Assembly (NCBI GenBank): GCA_013817655.1
Contig: JACDCJ010000014.1
Location: 1-20,262 of the forward strand
DNA length: 20,262 nt
Direction: 5' to 3'
Source of the DNA: Actinosomnolentus pattersoniae (SeqCode)
GTDB taxonomy: Bacteria > Actinomycetota > UBA4738
In this document: in pieces, positions 1-7,800 of the stretch
Position numbering within the stretch: position 1 is the first letter of the stretch
How the letters are laid out: each line of letters begins with the position of its first letter
Made by a program: the position numbers and the translations under genes
The notes under the pieces: model-generated
Told to the model about the DNA's origin: nothing
What the model saw: only the letters and a program-made list of their open reading frames with translations
Databases searched by the model: none

Positions 1-232
1 GGCTTGCCGTGGCCACGCCGGGGCCGCACCCCAGGTCTAGCGCGCCTCCGCCGGGAAGGTCTTCGCGCGCCATTAGCTCGACGAGCTCCGGCGGCGGCTC
101 GGACAGATACCACTGGAAGTCGGCGCCCGCGCGTTGCTGCCACTGGGTCTCCCAACGCCGGCGCTTGTCCGACGTGGGGGTACCTTGCTCGGGTGGGGGC
201 GATCCGGATCCGGATTGGCGCTCCGTGGGCAT
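1..232 (-). CDS. Class I SAM-dependent methyltransferase, N-terminal part (cut by window edge)
   Basis: Reading the minus strand from ATG at 232 gives 77 open codons that leave the left edge. A proline- and glycine-rich lead of about 25 residues is followed by RRRWETQWQQR, GADFQWYLSEPPPELVEL and then GGGALDLGCGPGVAT, the glycine-rich motif I that binds S-adenosylmethionine in Rossmann-fold methyltransferases. An in-frame TAG lies 12 bases before the ATG, so this is the first possible start. The protein is clearly paralogous to the methyltransferase at 17075 (W-E-x-x-W-Q-x-R, then D-F, then E-P-P and the same spacing to motif I). The acceptor substrate cannot be told from this fragment; a small molecule or a glycan building block is possible. 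It is divergent from the kinase at 279 with only 46 bases between. Confidence 0.8.
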   Translation of the reverse strand, partial: MPTERQSGSGSPPPEQGTPTSDKRRRWETQWQQRAGADFQWYLSEPPPELVELMAREDLPGGGALDLGCGPGVATAS

Positions 233-238
233 CGGGTC

Positions 239-244
239 ATCCTA
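239..244 (-). promoter_or_regulatory. Putative -10 element for a leaderless methyltransferase mRNA
   Basis: On the minus strand TAGGAT is followed by exactly six bases and then the ATG at 232. A TAnnnT hexamer at that distance would place transcription start on or next to the start codon. No -35 was recognised. An AGGA inside the same stretch could instead act as a ribosome binding site, so this is a motif-level inference. It matches the arrangement at 17027-17032 and 17063-17068. Confidence 0.4.
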
Positions 245-278
245 GCGGAGCGGGAATCCCGGACACGGAGCGACCCCT

Positions 279-905
279 GTGGCACAGACCTTCATCGTCG
301 TCGATGGGAACACCGGCACCGGCAAGAGCACGGTGGCTCGGTCACTGGCCGCCCGGCTCGACGCCGCGCTGTTTCACTATCCCGCCCCGTTCGTCCGGTT
401 CCGGGACGACGCCCGCCTCGACTCGCAGCTCGAGGCGCTCCCCCGCCTTCTCTATTACCTCGCGGCGACCGTGCACCTCTCGGATCTGGTCGGCGCCGAG
501 CTGGCTCGAGGGCGTTCGGTCGTCTGCGACCGCTATCTCGCCGCTCCCCTGTCGCTCCTGGCCGCCGACGGGTCGCTCGCCGAGGGCGACCTGCAACGGT
601 GGACCGAGCTCATCGAGCCGTCCCTGCGTCGACCGGACCTCACGCTCATCCTGGTCTCGTCCCATGCGGCCGCCGCCGCGCGGCTGACAGATTCGTCGCG
701 AGCGTCTGGAGCCGCGGCGACGCCACTCACGGAGATCCAGGGGCGAACCGTTCGCTCACCCAAGTTCTTCTTCCGGCGCCAGGCCGCCCTCTTCCGTTTC
801 GCCGTCCGCCTCGGCCCGGTGGCCGAGCTCGACACGACCTCCTTGGGGCCCGAGGAGATGCGCCTGGCTGCGTTCCGTTTGGTCGACGAGCTCCCTAGGC
901 ATTGA
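279..905 (+). CDS. Thymidylate-kinase-like P-loop nucleotide kinase
   Basis: A 208-residue protein, the usual length for dTMP kinases. It starts with a beta strand and P-loop GNTGTGKST (residues 10-18). This is followed by a kinase-type VVCDRYL (about 81-87), which matches the D-R-Y segment that contacts the acceptor phosphate in thymidylate kinases. PDLTLILV (119-126) matches the strand before the lid region. The known family reaction is ATP-dependent phosphorylation of dTMP to dTDP; here the substrate is inferred and another nucleoside, nucleotide or sugar acceptor is possible because the lid (about 140-165) is not typical. The GTG start has GGAG at 267-270. The gene leads a run of five plus-strand genes. 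A dTDP-forming kinase would suit a glycan locus using dTDP-sugars, but this copy need not be the housekeeping one. Confidence 0.72.
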   Translation: MAQTFIVVDGNTGTGKSTVARSLAARLDAALFHYPAPFVRFRDDARLDSQLEALPRLLYYLAATVHLSDLVGAELARGRSVVCDRYLAAPLSLLAADGSLAEGDLQRWTELIEPSLRRPDLTLILVSSHAAAAARLTDSSRASGAAATPLTEIQGRTVRSPKFFFRRQAALFRFAVRLGPVAELDTTSLGPEEMRLAAFRLVDELPRH

Positions 906-952
906 CCCGGGCGCCGGCTGACTCCTATCATGCGGCGCCCCACCCTCGATCC

Positions 953-1480
953 ATGCGATACAGCCACCACACGATCAAGTCCGGCACCCGTTCCAAGCTC
1001 CTGTTCGTGTTCGCGCGTTCGGGAGAGGCGCCGACGGCCGGAGCGACCGGACTCGGACCCTCCATCCCGGGGGCCGCGGCCGGATACGCCCGGGAGGGAG
1101 AGACCGCGGCTCACCCCATCCCCCTGGTCGACGGGGTCTTGGGGAGGCATACCACCGGAGGTCTCGTGGAGGTGGATCCCCGGCTGCTTCCCGGCGTCTA
1201 CCAGTTCGGCGTCCCGGACGCCGTGCTGGCCGATGGGTCCCCCCGGGCGATCCTGATGCTCAGGCTGCCGGGCGCGATCGTGGACCCGGTCGAGGTCGCG
1301 CTGGTCGCGTACGACCCTCTGGACTCCTGGTGCATGGGGGTTGAGGGCCTCGCCAACCGCCGCCGCCACGAGTTCCTCCGACGGGCCCTTCCGCGGCTGA
1401 CCGAGATGGAGCTCGCTCTGGGCGAGGAGGCCGAACGCGAGCTGGCCGCGAGGCTCAGGTCGGATGAGGGTGAGGGGTGA
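953..1480 (+). CDS. Hypothetical protein, first copy of a tandem paralogous pair
   Basis: About 175 residues, unrecognised. The frame is open from a TTG at 902, but I place the start at ATG 953 because from there the protein aligns end to end with its neighbour. MRYSHHTIKSGTRSKLLFVF pairs with MTLDSYAIRAGTTARTLLVF. Shared blocks follow: Y-x-R-E-G, H-x-IPLV, GG-x-x-EVD, PG-x-Y, GVPD-x-x-LA-x-GSPRA, PVE-x-x-LV-x-YD, and near the end RLTE-x-EL. The core (about 35-135) looks all-beta and from memory recalls domains in phage virion or tail-fibre proteins (YVR-G, GGF-EVD, PG-YR, PD-LA-GA), but I cannot confirm that. The last 40 residues are charged and probably helical. No signal peptide or membrane segment is visible. 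The next gene overlaps its stop codon. Confidence 0.6.
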   Translation: MRYSHHTIKSGTRSKLLFVFARSGEAPTAGATGLGPSIPGAAAGYAREGETAAHPIPLVDGVLGRHTTGGLVEVDPRLLPGVYQFGVPDAVLADGSPRAILMLRLPGAIVDPVEVALVAYDPLDSWCMGVEGLANRRRHEFLRRALPRLTEMELALGEEAERELAARLRSDEGEG

Positions 1481-1971
1481 CCCTCGACTCCTACGCCATC
1501 CGGGCCGGAACGACCGCCCGGACGCTCCTCGTCTTCCTGCGGTCGGCGGCGGAACCGGGACACGGGCAGCCGGAGCTCCGCCATGACACGCCGGGGGGGA
1601 TGGTGGCCTACGTCCGCGAAGGGGACGTTTCGGCGCACCGCATCCCGCTCGTCGAGGGCCGGCCCGGCGAGCACCGTCCGGGGGGCTGGGCGGAGGTGGA
1701 CCAAGAGCTCGCCCCGGGCCTCTACGAGCTCGGCGTACCGGACCCGATGCTCGCGGAGGGTTCGCCCCGTGCCGTCCTGTTCGTTCGGTTCCCCGGGACT
1801 GCCTGCGAGCCGGTCGAGATCGACCTGGTCGGCTACGACGCCCAGGACTCGGTCCGGCTGGGCATGTCCGCGATCTCTCCGGAGGCTCGGATCGCCGCCC
1901 TTCGGGGAGCATTCCCGCGCCTGACCGAACGGGAACTACGCACCGAAGAGACCACGGAGGACAGCGGCTGA
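1477..1971 (+). CDS. Hypothetical protein, second copy of a tandem paralogous pair
   Basis: A 164-residue protein that starts at GTG 1477, sharing GTGA with the TGA of the preceding paralogue, so the two are probably translationally coupled; GAGGG just upstream can serve as ribosome binding site. It carries the same ordered blocks as its neighbour: AYVREG, HRIPLVEG, PGGWAEVDQ, LAPGLYELGVPD, LAEGSPRAVL, PVEIDLVGYD-x-x-DS, and FPRLTEREL near the C-terminus. Retention of glycines, prolines and the IPLV and EVD blocks across two diverged copies indicates a real, constrained fold. The stronger difference is in the N-terminal 15 residues and in the middle linker. Function is unknown. Two similar adjacent genes suggest a heterodimer or a duplicated binding protein that works with the kinase and PEP-utiliser genes around it. 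Confidence 0.65.
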   Translation: MTLDSYAIRAGTTARTLLVFLRSAAEPGHGQPELRHDTPGGMVAYVREGDVSAHRIPLVEGRPGEHRPGGWAEVDQELAPGLYELGVPDPMLAEGSPRAVLFVRFPGTACEPVEIDLVGYDAQDSVRLGMSAISPEARIAALRGAFPRLTERELRTEETTEDSG

Positions 1972-2018
1972 ACCCGGCGGGCTCCGGCACGCCTGGGGCG
2001 CCCTACCGCCGCCGGCTG

Positions 2019-3098
2019 GTGGGGCTTCCTCTCCAGCGATCCCTGTTCGGGCGACTCGACGAGGCAGCGGACCTTCTGGGGGTAGCCCATGCGCTCCCCG
2101 AAGGTCGGTTCGAGGCGCGCGTCGACGAGGACGGAGATCTCTTCGTCGATCGCGCCAGCGTCCTGCTGGTCGAGGAGGCGCTCGGGGTCCGCTTGCGACA
2201 GGGGAACCTCCTCGCTCTCGAGGGGCGGCACCGCGAGCGATGCGAGGCGCTCGTCCGAACGACAGACCTGGCGCATCGGTCCGGCGCCTCTCTCCACGGC
2301 AGCGACATCCGCGCCGCCCTCCGGGACCTGGGAGACCGGATCGCGGACATTCTGCCCTACGGCATCCTGTCGAAGTTCGTACCCGACCTGATCCTCCGCG
2401 CCCTCTCAGAACGGGGGGCGCCCGGACCGACCCCGTTTCCCGACCCGAGTCCGGGCGCCGAGCTCTCCGCCGACCTCTGGCGCCTGCGCCGGAGGTGCGC
2501 CTCGGAAGGATACGGACCTGCACGTCTGATGGCGGATTGGCCGGGCGTCGATGCACCGGTGAAGGCCATGGTTCGCGGGTTCTGCCTGCGCCAAACTGGC
2601 TTCGGTCCGCTCCCCTGGGAGGCGCCGGGATTCGAGGACCCCGTCTACGTCATCGGCGCCATGGCGGCGGCGTTTCCCGAGGGGGAGCCGCCATCGATCC
2701 GACTGAAAGGCGGCCCCGGGGCGTCGCCCGGGACGCCCAGGGGCACCGGCGGAGCAGCGGACCCCTCGAGGCATGTCCACGAACTCCATCAGCTGCTGGC
2801 GTTCTGGCTCGAGTTCCTGGAGCTCGAGACCTGGCACGTGCGCCGCGCCTTCTACATCGGGGTCGCGCCGCTCATCCGGCGGCTCTTCGAGGAACTCGCG
2901 GCCGGCGAGCCGTCCCTGGTTCCAGAAGACCTGTTCTTCCTGACCATCGAGGAGCTCACCGCGGACTCTCCGGGCGCCGGGCGGGTCGAAATCACTCGGA
3001 CGCGACGGGCGACTCATGCCGCGGACACGGCCTACCGCGAGCGATACGGAATCCAACCGGGGAGGCTCCATGCGCTCGGAGCCGGCGATGGCGACTGA
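2019..3098 (+). CDS. PEP-synthase-like helical domain protein lacking an ATP-grasp domain
   Basis: A 359-residue protein, mostly helical, with a proline-rich linker near 130-150. Residues 290-330 (WHVRRAFYIGVAPLIRRL, then PEDLFFLTIEEL) match the region of PEP-synthase and rifampin-phosphotransferase-type proteins that precedes the mobile phosphohistidine domain, where a helix bundle ends in a P-x-D-(V/L)-F-F-L motif. The 1,000-residue protein encoded at 4824-7907 has an equivalent (LRRLVLEVERRF, PGDVFFLQAPELI). I see no ATP-grasp motifs and no catalytic histidine motif in this protein. The phosphohistidine domain is supplied by the next gene, whose start overlaps this one's end by 29 bases, so the pair looks like a split PEP-utiliser. 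GTG 2019 is the first possible start after the previous stop, with no clear ribosome binding site. The substrate is unknown. Confidence 0.6.
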   Translation: MGLPLQRSLFGRLDEAADLLGVAHALPEGRFEARVDEDGDLFVDRASVLLVEEALGVRLRQGNLLALEGRHRERCEALVRTTDLAHRSGASLHGSDIRAALRDLGDRIADILPYGILSKFVPDLILRALSERGAPGPTPFPDPSPGAELSADLWRLRRRCASEGYGPARLMADWPGVDAPVKAMVRGFCLRQTGFGPLPWEAPGFEDPVYVIGAMAAAFPEGEPPSIRLKGGPGASPGTPRGTGGAADPSRHVHELHQLLAFWLEFLELETWHVRRAFYIGVAPLIRRLFEELAAGEPSLVPEDLFFLTIEELTADSPGAGRVEITRTRRATHAADTAYRERYGIQPGRLHALGAGDGD

Positions 3099-3507
3099 GG
3101 GCGAAGTGGTGCATCGTGGGCTGGCCGCCGCCCCCGGGCGCGCCGAGGGAGCGGCATGGGTGCTCCGCGATGGGAACATCCATCCCGACGTCCCCAGAGG
3201 AGCGATCCTCGTGGCTCGCATGATCCACCCGCACCTCGCCCCCCTGTTCTTCCGCATCGGTGGAGTGGTGATCGAGGAGGGCGCGCTCCTGCAGCACGCG
3301 ACGACACTGGCCCGCGAGTTCGGGCTGCCGGCCGTCGTGGGCGTGCTCGGAGCGACGGGTTCGATCAACGACGGCGATCGCATCGAGGTCGACGGAGACG
3401 CCGGCGAGGTGCGGCGGAGCGGACCGGCCCTCGACCGCCCGAACGCCACGCTCAGGGGCACTCGCGGGCGGGCAGGATCAGCGGATCCAGCCGGGGCGGG
3501 GAGCTGA
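3070..3507 (+). CDS. Stand-alone PEP-utilising enzyme mobile (phosphohistidine swivelling) domain
   Basis: About 145 residues. The core has the layout of the PEP-utiliser mobile domain (PF00391): GEVVHRGLAAAPGRAEG, then PRGAILVARMIHP, FFRIGGVVIEEGALLQHA and REFGLPAVVGV, then DGDRIEVDGDAGEV. The histidine in LLQHAT sits where the phosphorylated histidine of PEP synthase and PPDK lies (family form GG-x-x-(S/C)-H-A). The family role is to carry phosphate between an ATP-grasp site and a second active site. This gene has only the carrier domain, so it must work with partners. An upstream in-frame ATG at 3016 exists, but ATG 3070 is preceded by GGGGAGG at good spacing and starts just before the domain. 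The last 30 residues overlap the convergent phosphoesterase gene and look unstructured. Confidence 0.75.
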   Translation: MRSEPAMATEGEVVHRGLAAAPGRAEGAAWVLRDGNIHPDVPRGAILVARMIHPHLAPLFFRIGGVVIEEGALLQHATTLAREFGLPAVVGVLGATGSINDGDRIEVDGDAGEVRRSGPALDRPNATLRGTRGRAGSADPAGAGS

Positions 3508-4801
3508 AATCGAAGGCTCCCGTCAGGGGATTGGCGTTGGCATCTCGACCCCCGAGCGGGCCCAGGCCGTGTAGCTCCTCGACGAACCGCAGGACCGAAG
3601 CGAACTCGTAGGTGGTGTGATCGACGTGACCGCGCCTGGCCCAGGGCGAGATTATCAACGCGGGCGAGCGAAGCCCCATGCCGTGGACGTCGACGGCGGG
3701 GGGTGGCACGTGGTCGTAGAACCCACCGTAGTTGTCCCACACGAGGACGATTGCGGTCTCTGCCCAGAACGGGCTGTTCATCACGGCGTTGACCTGCTCG
3801 ATGGTCCAGTTCTCGCCCTCGCACACGCTCTCGCCCCCGGGATGTTCACCCACACCCACAGGGGGGATCAGCCAGGAGACCTGCGACAGCCGTCCGGCCT
3901 CGACGTCGGCGACGAACTCCTCTGGAGGGCGGACGTTCTCCCACATGGGCCCCTCGCGAACGTGTCGGATGGCACCGATGAAGGCGTTGTAGCCGTCCAC
4001 GGCGTAGTACCTCCAACTCACGCCCGCCGCCTGGAGATCGTCGGGAAGCACTTTCATCTCGAGACAGTTCGGAGCTGGCTCCAGGTAGCTCTCGACCGTG
4101 GCCTGCCCGCCGGCCTCACCGATGCTCCGCTCCGCCTCCATGAGGGCCTCCAGATCGTTCTCCGTCAATCCCTGCCGTACGGCCAGGAACGAATCCGAGG
4201 GGCCGTCGCAGAACCGGGCCGCTCGGCCCACGGTTCCTCCGAGCCCGACCACGCCACCCGAGTGGGCTCCGAGGGCGAAGAGGTGCTCCGGGATGCTGTC
4301 CCCGTAGCTGGATGTGAAGAAGCGATCCGCGAGCACGAAGCGGTCCGCGTACGCCCAGTAACCGGGGATGCCGTGGCGGCCGAACCGGGAGAACCGGTCG
4401 TCGTCGCCGGTCCGGCACGTCCGGTCGAACCCGTCCATCCGGCCGCCGTTGATCGCGAGCAACGCATCCGTGAACGCGTGGCAGATGTCGTGATCCACTA
4501 CATCGGAGGCTGCGGACAACGCGACGGTCGATCCGTCCGACCGCGTCGCCTCGCTCGCTCCATCGGCACCGGGGTACGCGCCGAAGTAGTGATCGAACGA
4601 CCGGTTCTCCTTCATGATGAACACCACGTGGCGGATGCGCTCCGCCGCCTCCGAGGGGTCGCCGGAGCCGGAGCCTGGTGATCCCCCGGCGGACGGCGCC
4701 ACGGGAGCTCCGTCGTCGACCGCCCGGACGACGGCGAACGCCAGGAGGCCTGCGACGGCGAGACCGGCGAAGACCAGCGAGACGCGACCTCTCCCGTTCA
4801 A
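3452..4801 (-). CDS. Phosphoesterase family protein (phospholipase C / acid phosphatase type), secreted or membrane-anchored
   Basis: A 449-residue protein. Residues 8-26 form a hydrophobic signal or anchor segment, followed by a Gly/Ser/Pro linker to about 48. The catalytic domain has the hallmarks of the phosphoesterase family PF04185: HVVFIMKENRSFDHYFG (58-74, metal-binding E-N), MDGFD (122-126), DRFFTSSYGDSIPEHLF (159-175), EH at 319-320, WTIEQVNAVMNSPFW (332-346), VWDNYGGFYDHVPPP (354-368) and SPALIISPWARRGHVDHT (379-396). Known members hydrolyse phosphodiesters or phosphomonoesters such as phospholipids outside the cytoplasm; the substrate here is unknown. The TTG at 4801 is the only start that keeps the signal peptide, but its ribosome binding site is weak. 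It lies 22 bases after the stop of the larger minus-strand gene, so they are probably co-transcribed. Its 3' end overlaps the plus-strand gene at 3507 by 56 bases. Confidence 0.85.
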   Translation of the reverse strand: MNGRGRVSLVFAGLAVAGLLAFAVVRAVDDGAPVAPSAGGSPGSGSGDPSEAAERIRHVVFIMKENRSFDHYFGAYPGADGASEATRSDGSTVALSAASDVVDHDICHAFTDALLAINGGRMDGFDRTCRTGDDDRFSRFGRHGIPGYWAYADRFVLADRFFTSSYGDSIPEHLFALGAHSGGVVGLGGTVGRAARFCDGPSDSFLAVRQGLTENDLEALMEAERSIGEAGGQATVESYLEPAPNCLEMKVLPDDLQAAGVSWRYYAVDGYNAFIGAIRHVREGPMWENVRPPEEFVADVEAGRLSQVSWLIPPVGVGEHPGGESVCEGENWTIEQVNAVMNSPFWAETAIVLVWDNYGGFYDHVPPPAVDVHGMGLRSPALIISPWARRGHVDHTTYEFASVLRFVEELHGLGPLGGRDANANPLTGAFDFSSPPRLDPLILPARECP

Positions 4802-4823
4802 GTCTCAGCGGCGCCCGAGCGGC

Positions 4824-7800
4824 CTAGTAGTAGTCGTCTTCGTCGATTGGCTCGCTCTCCTCGAGAGGGGTGAGCCTGGCCTCGGCTCGGTAACCCGCCC
4901 TCCGGTTCCGCGCCTGGGCGAGGAGAGCGTCCGGCAGGGGGCCGGGCAACATCCGAATCGCGTCGATCAGCTCGGGCGCCTGCAGGAAGAAGACGTCGCC
5001 GGGCTCCGGCCCTCCTGCCGCGATGAACCGCCTTTCAACCTCCAGGACGAGTCTTCGAAGCGGATAGGAGAACTTGAGCCAGAGGACATGGTGATTCTCG
5101 CGCTCGACGTTGAGGTCGTGCAGGAACCTGCCGGCGTGATTCAAACCGGTGGCCCGTCCGGAGGGCCCGGCGAGGTCAACGTGAAAGGCGAGCGCCAGCA
5201 GGTTGCGCCGGAGGTTCTCCCCGTAGTCGGGAACGGAGTGGGGCCGGGTCTGAAGCGCCGTGGCGATCACGCGCTTCGGGGTGTCCCAGGGCTCAAAGAG
5301 CAGGTCGCGGTCCCGCATCCATTTCCACTCGGCCAGGTGCCGATCGATCATCGCCGCGAGATCCGGCGCCTCTCCGGCGTCGAGGGCGCGCAAGGCCTCT
5401 TCGGGAGTGACGAGTCCGGCCTCCTCCAGAAGGTCCCGCAGTCGGCCCACGCTCGACATGTACTCAGCGCTCATGACGGGTGTGGTGGGAGCGACGAGAT
5501 CGGTCACCGGCGGCCACGACATCCCTTCCGGCGGGTCTCCGACCCTGGCGAGGTTCGCCCGCACGGTCTCCGCCACGAAGGGGTAAAGGACGTCGTCCCC
5601 CTGGGCCTGGATGAACCAGCACAGGGCGAAGAACTCCACCCATCGTGGCCACCACGAGGTGATGAGGGCGATCACACGGTCACCGCTCAAGTCCTCCATT
5701 CCGCGCCCCTCGGCGGGGAACAGGAGCAGAACCTCGGCGAGCCGGTCGTAGGACGCACGAACTCGCCGCATCAGGTCGGCCATGTACGCGCGATCCCAGG
5801 TCGCACGGACGATCGCCTCCCAGACCTCGGCGAACCGGTCCGAGCGGAAGTGGTAGCGACATCGGACCCACTTCGTGTGCAGGGGAGCCATGTCGCGAAA
5901 GCCCATGATCCGCGGAACCATCTCGAAGCCGGGTTGCACGAGCGACTTGAGCAGGGGCGAGATCACCACTTCGGGACGCACCTCGAGCCACTCGAACGCG
6001 CCGGTCTCCACGGCGGTTCCATGCTCGCGGTGATATCGGGCGTACTCGGGCAGCAGCATCCACCACGCCTCCCGCCGGCCCGGCTCGGGCATGGAGCACA
6101 CCCGCACAGCCGGCCGATGACCGAAGAACGTTATGGTCTCGACCGCCCTTGCGATCGACTCGTCCACGCCCCCGAGCGCTGCGTCGGACGCCGCCCGCCC
6201 GGCCGCCAACGGAGCGGCGAGGGAGATCGGCATTTCCTCCCGAGACGCACCGTCCGACGATGTGCCCCCGGGCCGGCCGTCGCGATCCATCGAGGCGCGA
6301 ATGCGCTCGTCTCCTGCCCTGCCTATCGCCTCGGCGAGATCCTCCTCGAGCAGCCCGTCCGGGGGCCTCACGAACAGGCGAGAGACCGGCCGGGCGTCTA
6401 GGATCCCCGAGAGCCGGTGCACGTACCGATCCAGCACGGCGGCCCGCCCGTCCGCCGACATGCCCTCCAGGTCGCACCAGAGCCCGAGCGGATCGGCCCG
6501 CAGGTCCACGTCGGGCACAAGGACCACGGCATCGTGGCCCGGTGGCGTCGCCTCCAGGGCGTCGGCCGTCCAGACCATAGGGACCACGTCGGGCCGTCCG
6601 GCGACCTCCTCCCATTCGTTCCAGAGGGCGGGCCATTCGACGGGACGGGTCGCCGCGGGGCCGTCCACGGCTCGGGCGCCTGGATAGACCGCGCCATCCC
6701 ATCCATCCACCGTCACAAGCTGTCCGTCCGAAAGCTCGGAGGTCGCGCGCTCCGTTCCCACCACGCACGGCAGGCCGAGTTCGCGAGAGACGATGGCCGC
6801 ATGGCAGATCATCCCCCCCACATCGGTCACGATGGCCGATGAGTTCCGCATTGCCACGACCATGTCGGGGTTCGTCATCGGCGTCACCAGGACCTTGCCG
6901 GGGGCAAGCGCTAGGGCGTGTTCGATGTTGAACGCCAGGTGCACTTCCCCCGAGCCGATTCCCGGACTGGCCCCCACCCCCCTCAGGAGCGCGGCAACCC
7001 CGGTCGATCGGTCCGCCCGCGGGGGCGTGACGGGCGGGTAGGCGGTCGTGATGGGCCGCGACTGGACGAGATGCACCGCGCCCCGCCAGAGGACCCACTC
7101 CACGTCCTGCGGAGAACCGAAGAGCCGCTCAACGTCCGACGCCAGCCTCGCCAACGAACGAGCGTGCGAAAGGGCCAGAGGGCCGGTCACCTGCTCCGGC
7201 CCGGCTTCCAGCGGGTCCAGCCACAGGCGCTCAGGACTGACCTCTCCCCTGACCAGCTTCTCGCACCCCCCGTCGACGTGCTCGATGAGGATCTTCGGCG
7301 CACCAGCGGGGTCGGGGAACCGGGTGAACATCACGCCCGAGCGATCGGCTTCCAGGAAGCGCTGGATGACCACGCCGATCGCCGGAAGGCGACCCAGCCC
7401 CCGCTCCCGCACGTACGCGAGAGCCCGCGGACTGAAGGCGGAGGCCCAGACCCGACGGATGGCGGGCTCGAGATCCTCCGGACGCCGGATGGGGTAGGAC
7501 TCGTAGATGCCGGCGAACGAATGCCCGGCGGTGTCCTCCGACGTCGCCGAGGACCGGACGATCACGCCGGCGGGGTTGTCCTTCCAGAGGCGAAGCTCGT
7601 CCATCAGCCGGCGGATCGGTCCGATCACCGCTTCCGGCAGCCTCCCTTCCAGGAGCGCGAGCTGGACCGCGGCCCCCTCCGCGGGCGGCGCGGCGCCTCG
7701 CGCCACGGCGTCCTCGAGTGCCCGGAGCCGGGGGGCCACACCCAGGGCTCGGATCGTGGCGAGGAACGCGTCAACCGTCACCACCAGGCCGGGAGGAACC

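Noticed and set aside
902..952. TTG start at 902 for the first tandem paralogue
   Set aside because: It would overlap the kinase stop, but the extra 17 residues have no match in the second copy, which aligns from ATG 953.
533..1990. Long open frame of 485 codons on the minus strand
   Set aside because: It is antisense to the kinase and the tandem pair, which show real motifs and shared blocks. Its composition is dominated by Arg, Pro and Gly, as usual for antisense frames in GC-rich DNA.
2406..3824. Open frame of 472 codons on the minus strand
   Set aside because: It overlaps the PEP-type genes and the phosphoesterase end, has no motifs and an Arg/Pro/Ser-rich shadow composition.
4614..6401. 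Open frame of 595 codons on the plus strand
   Set aside because: Antisense to the ATP-grasp/phosphohistidine gene, which has complete catalytic motifs. The frame has no domain features.
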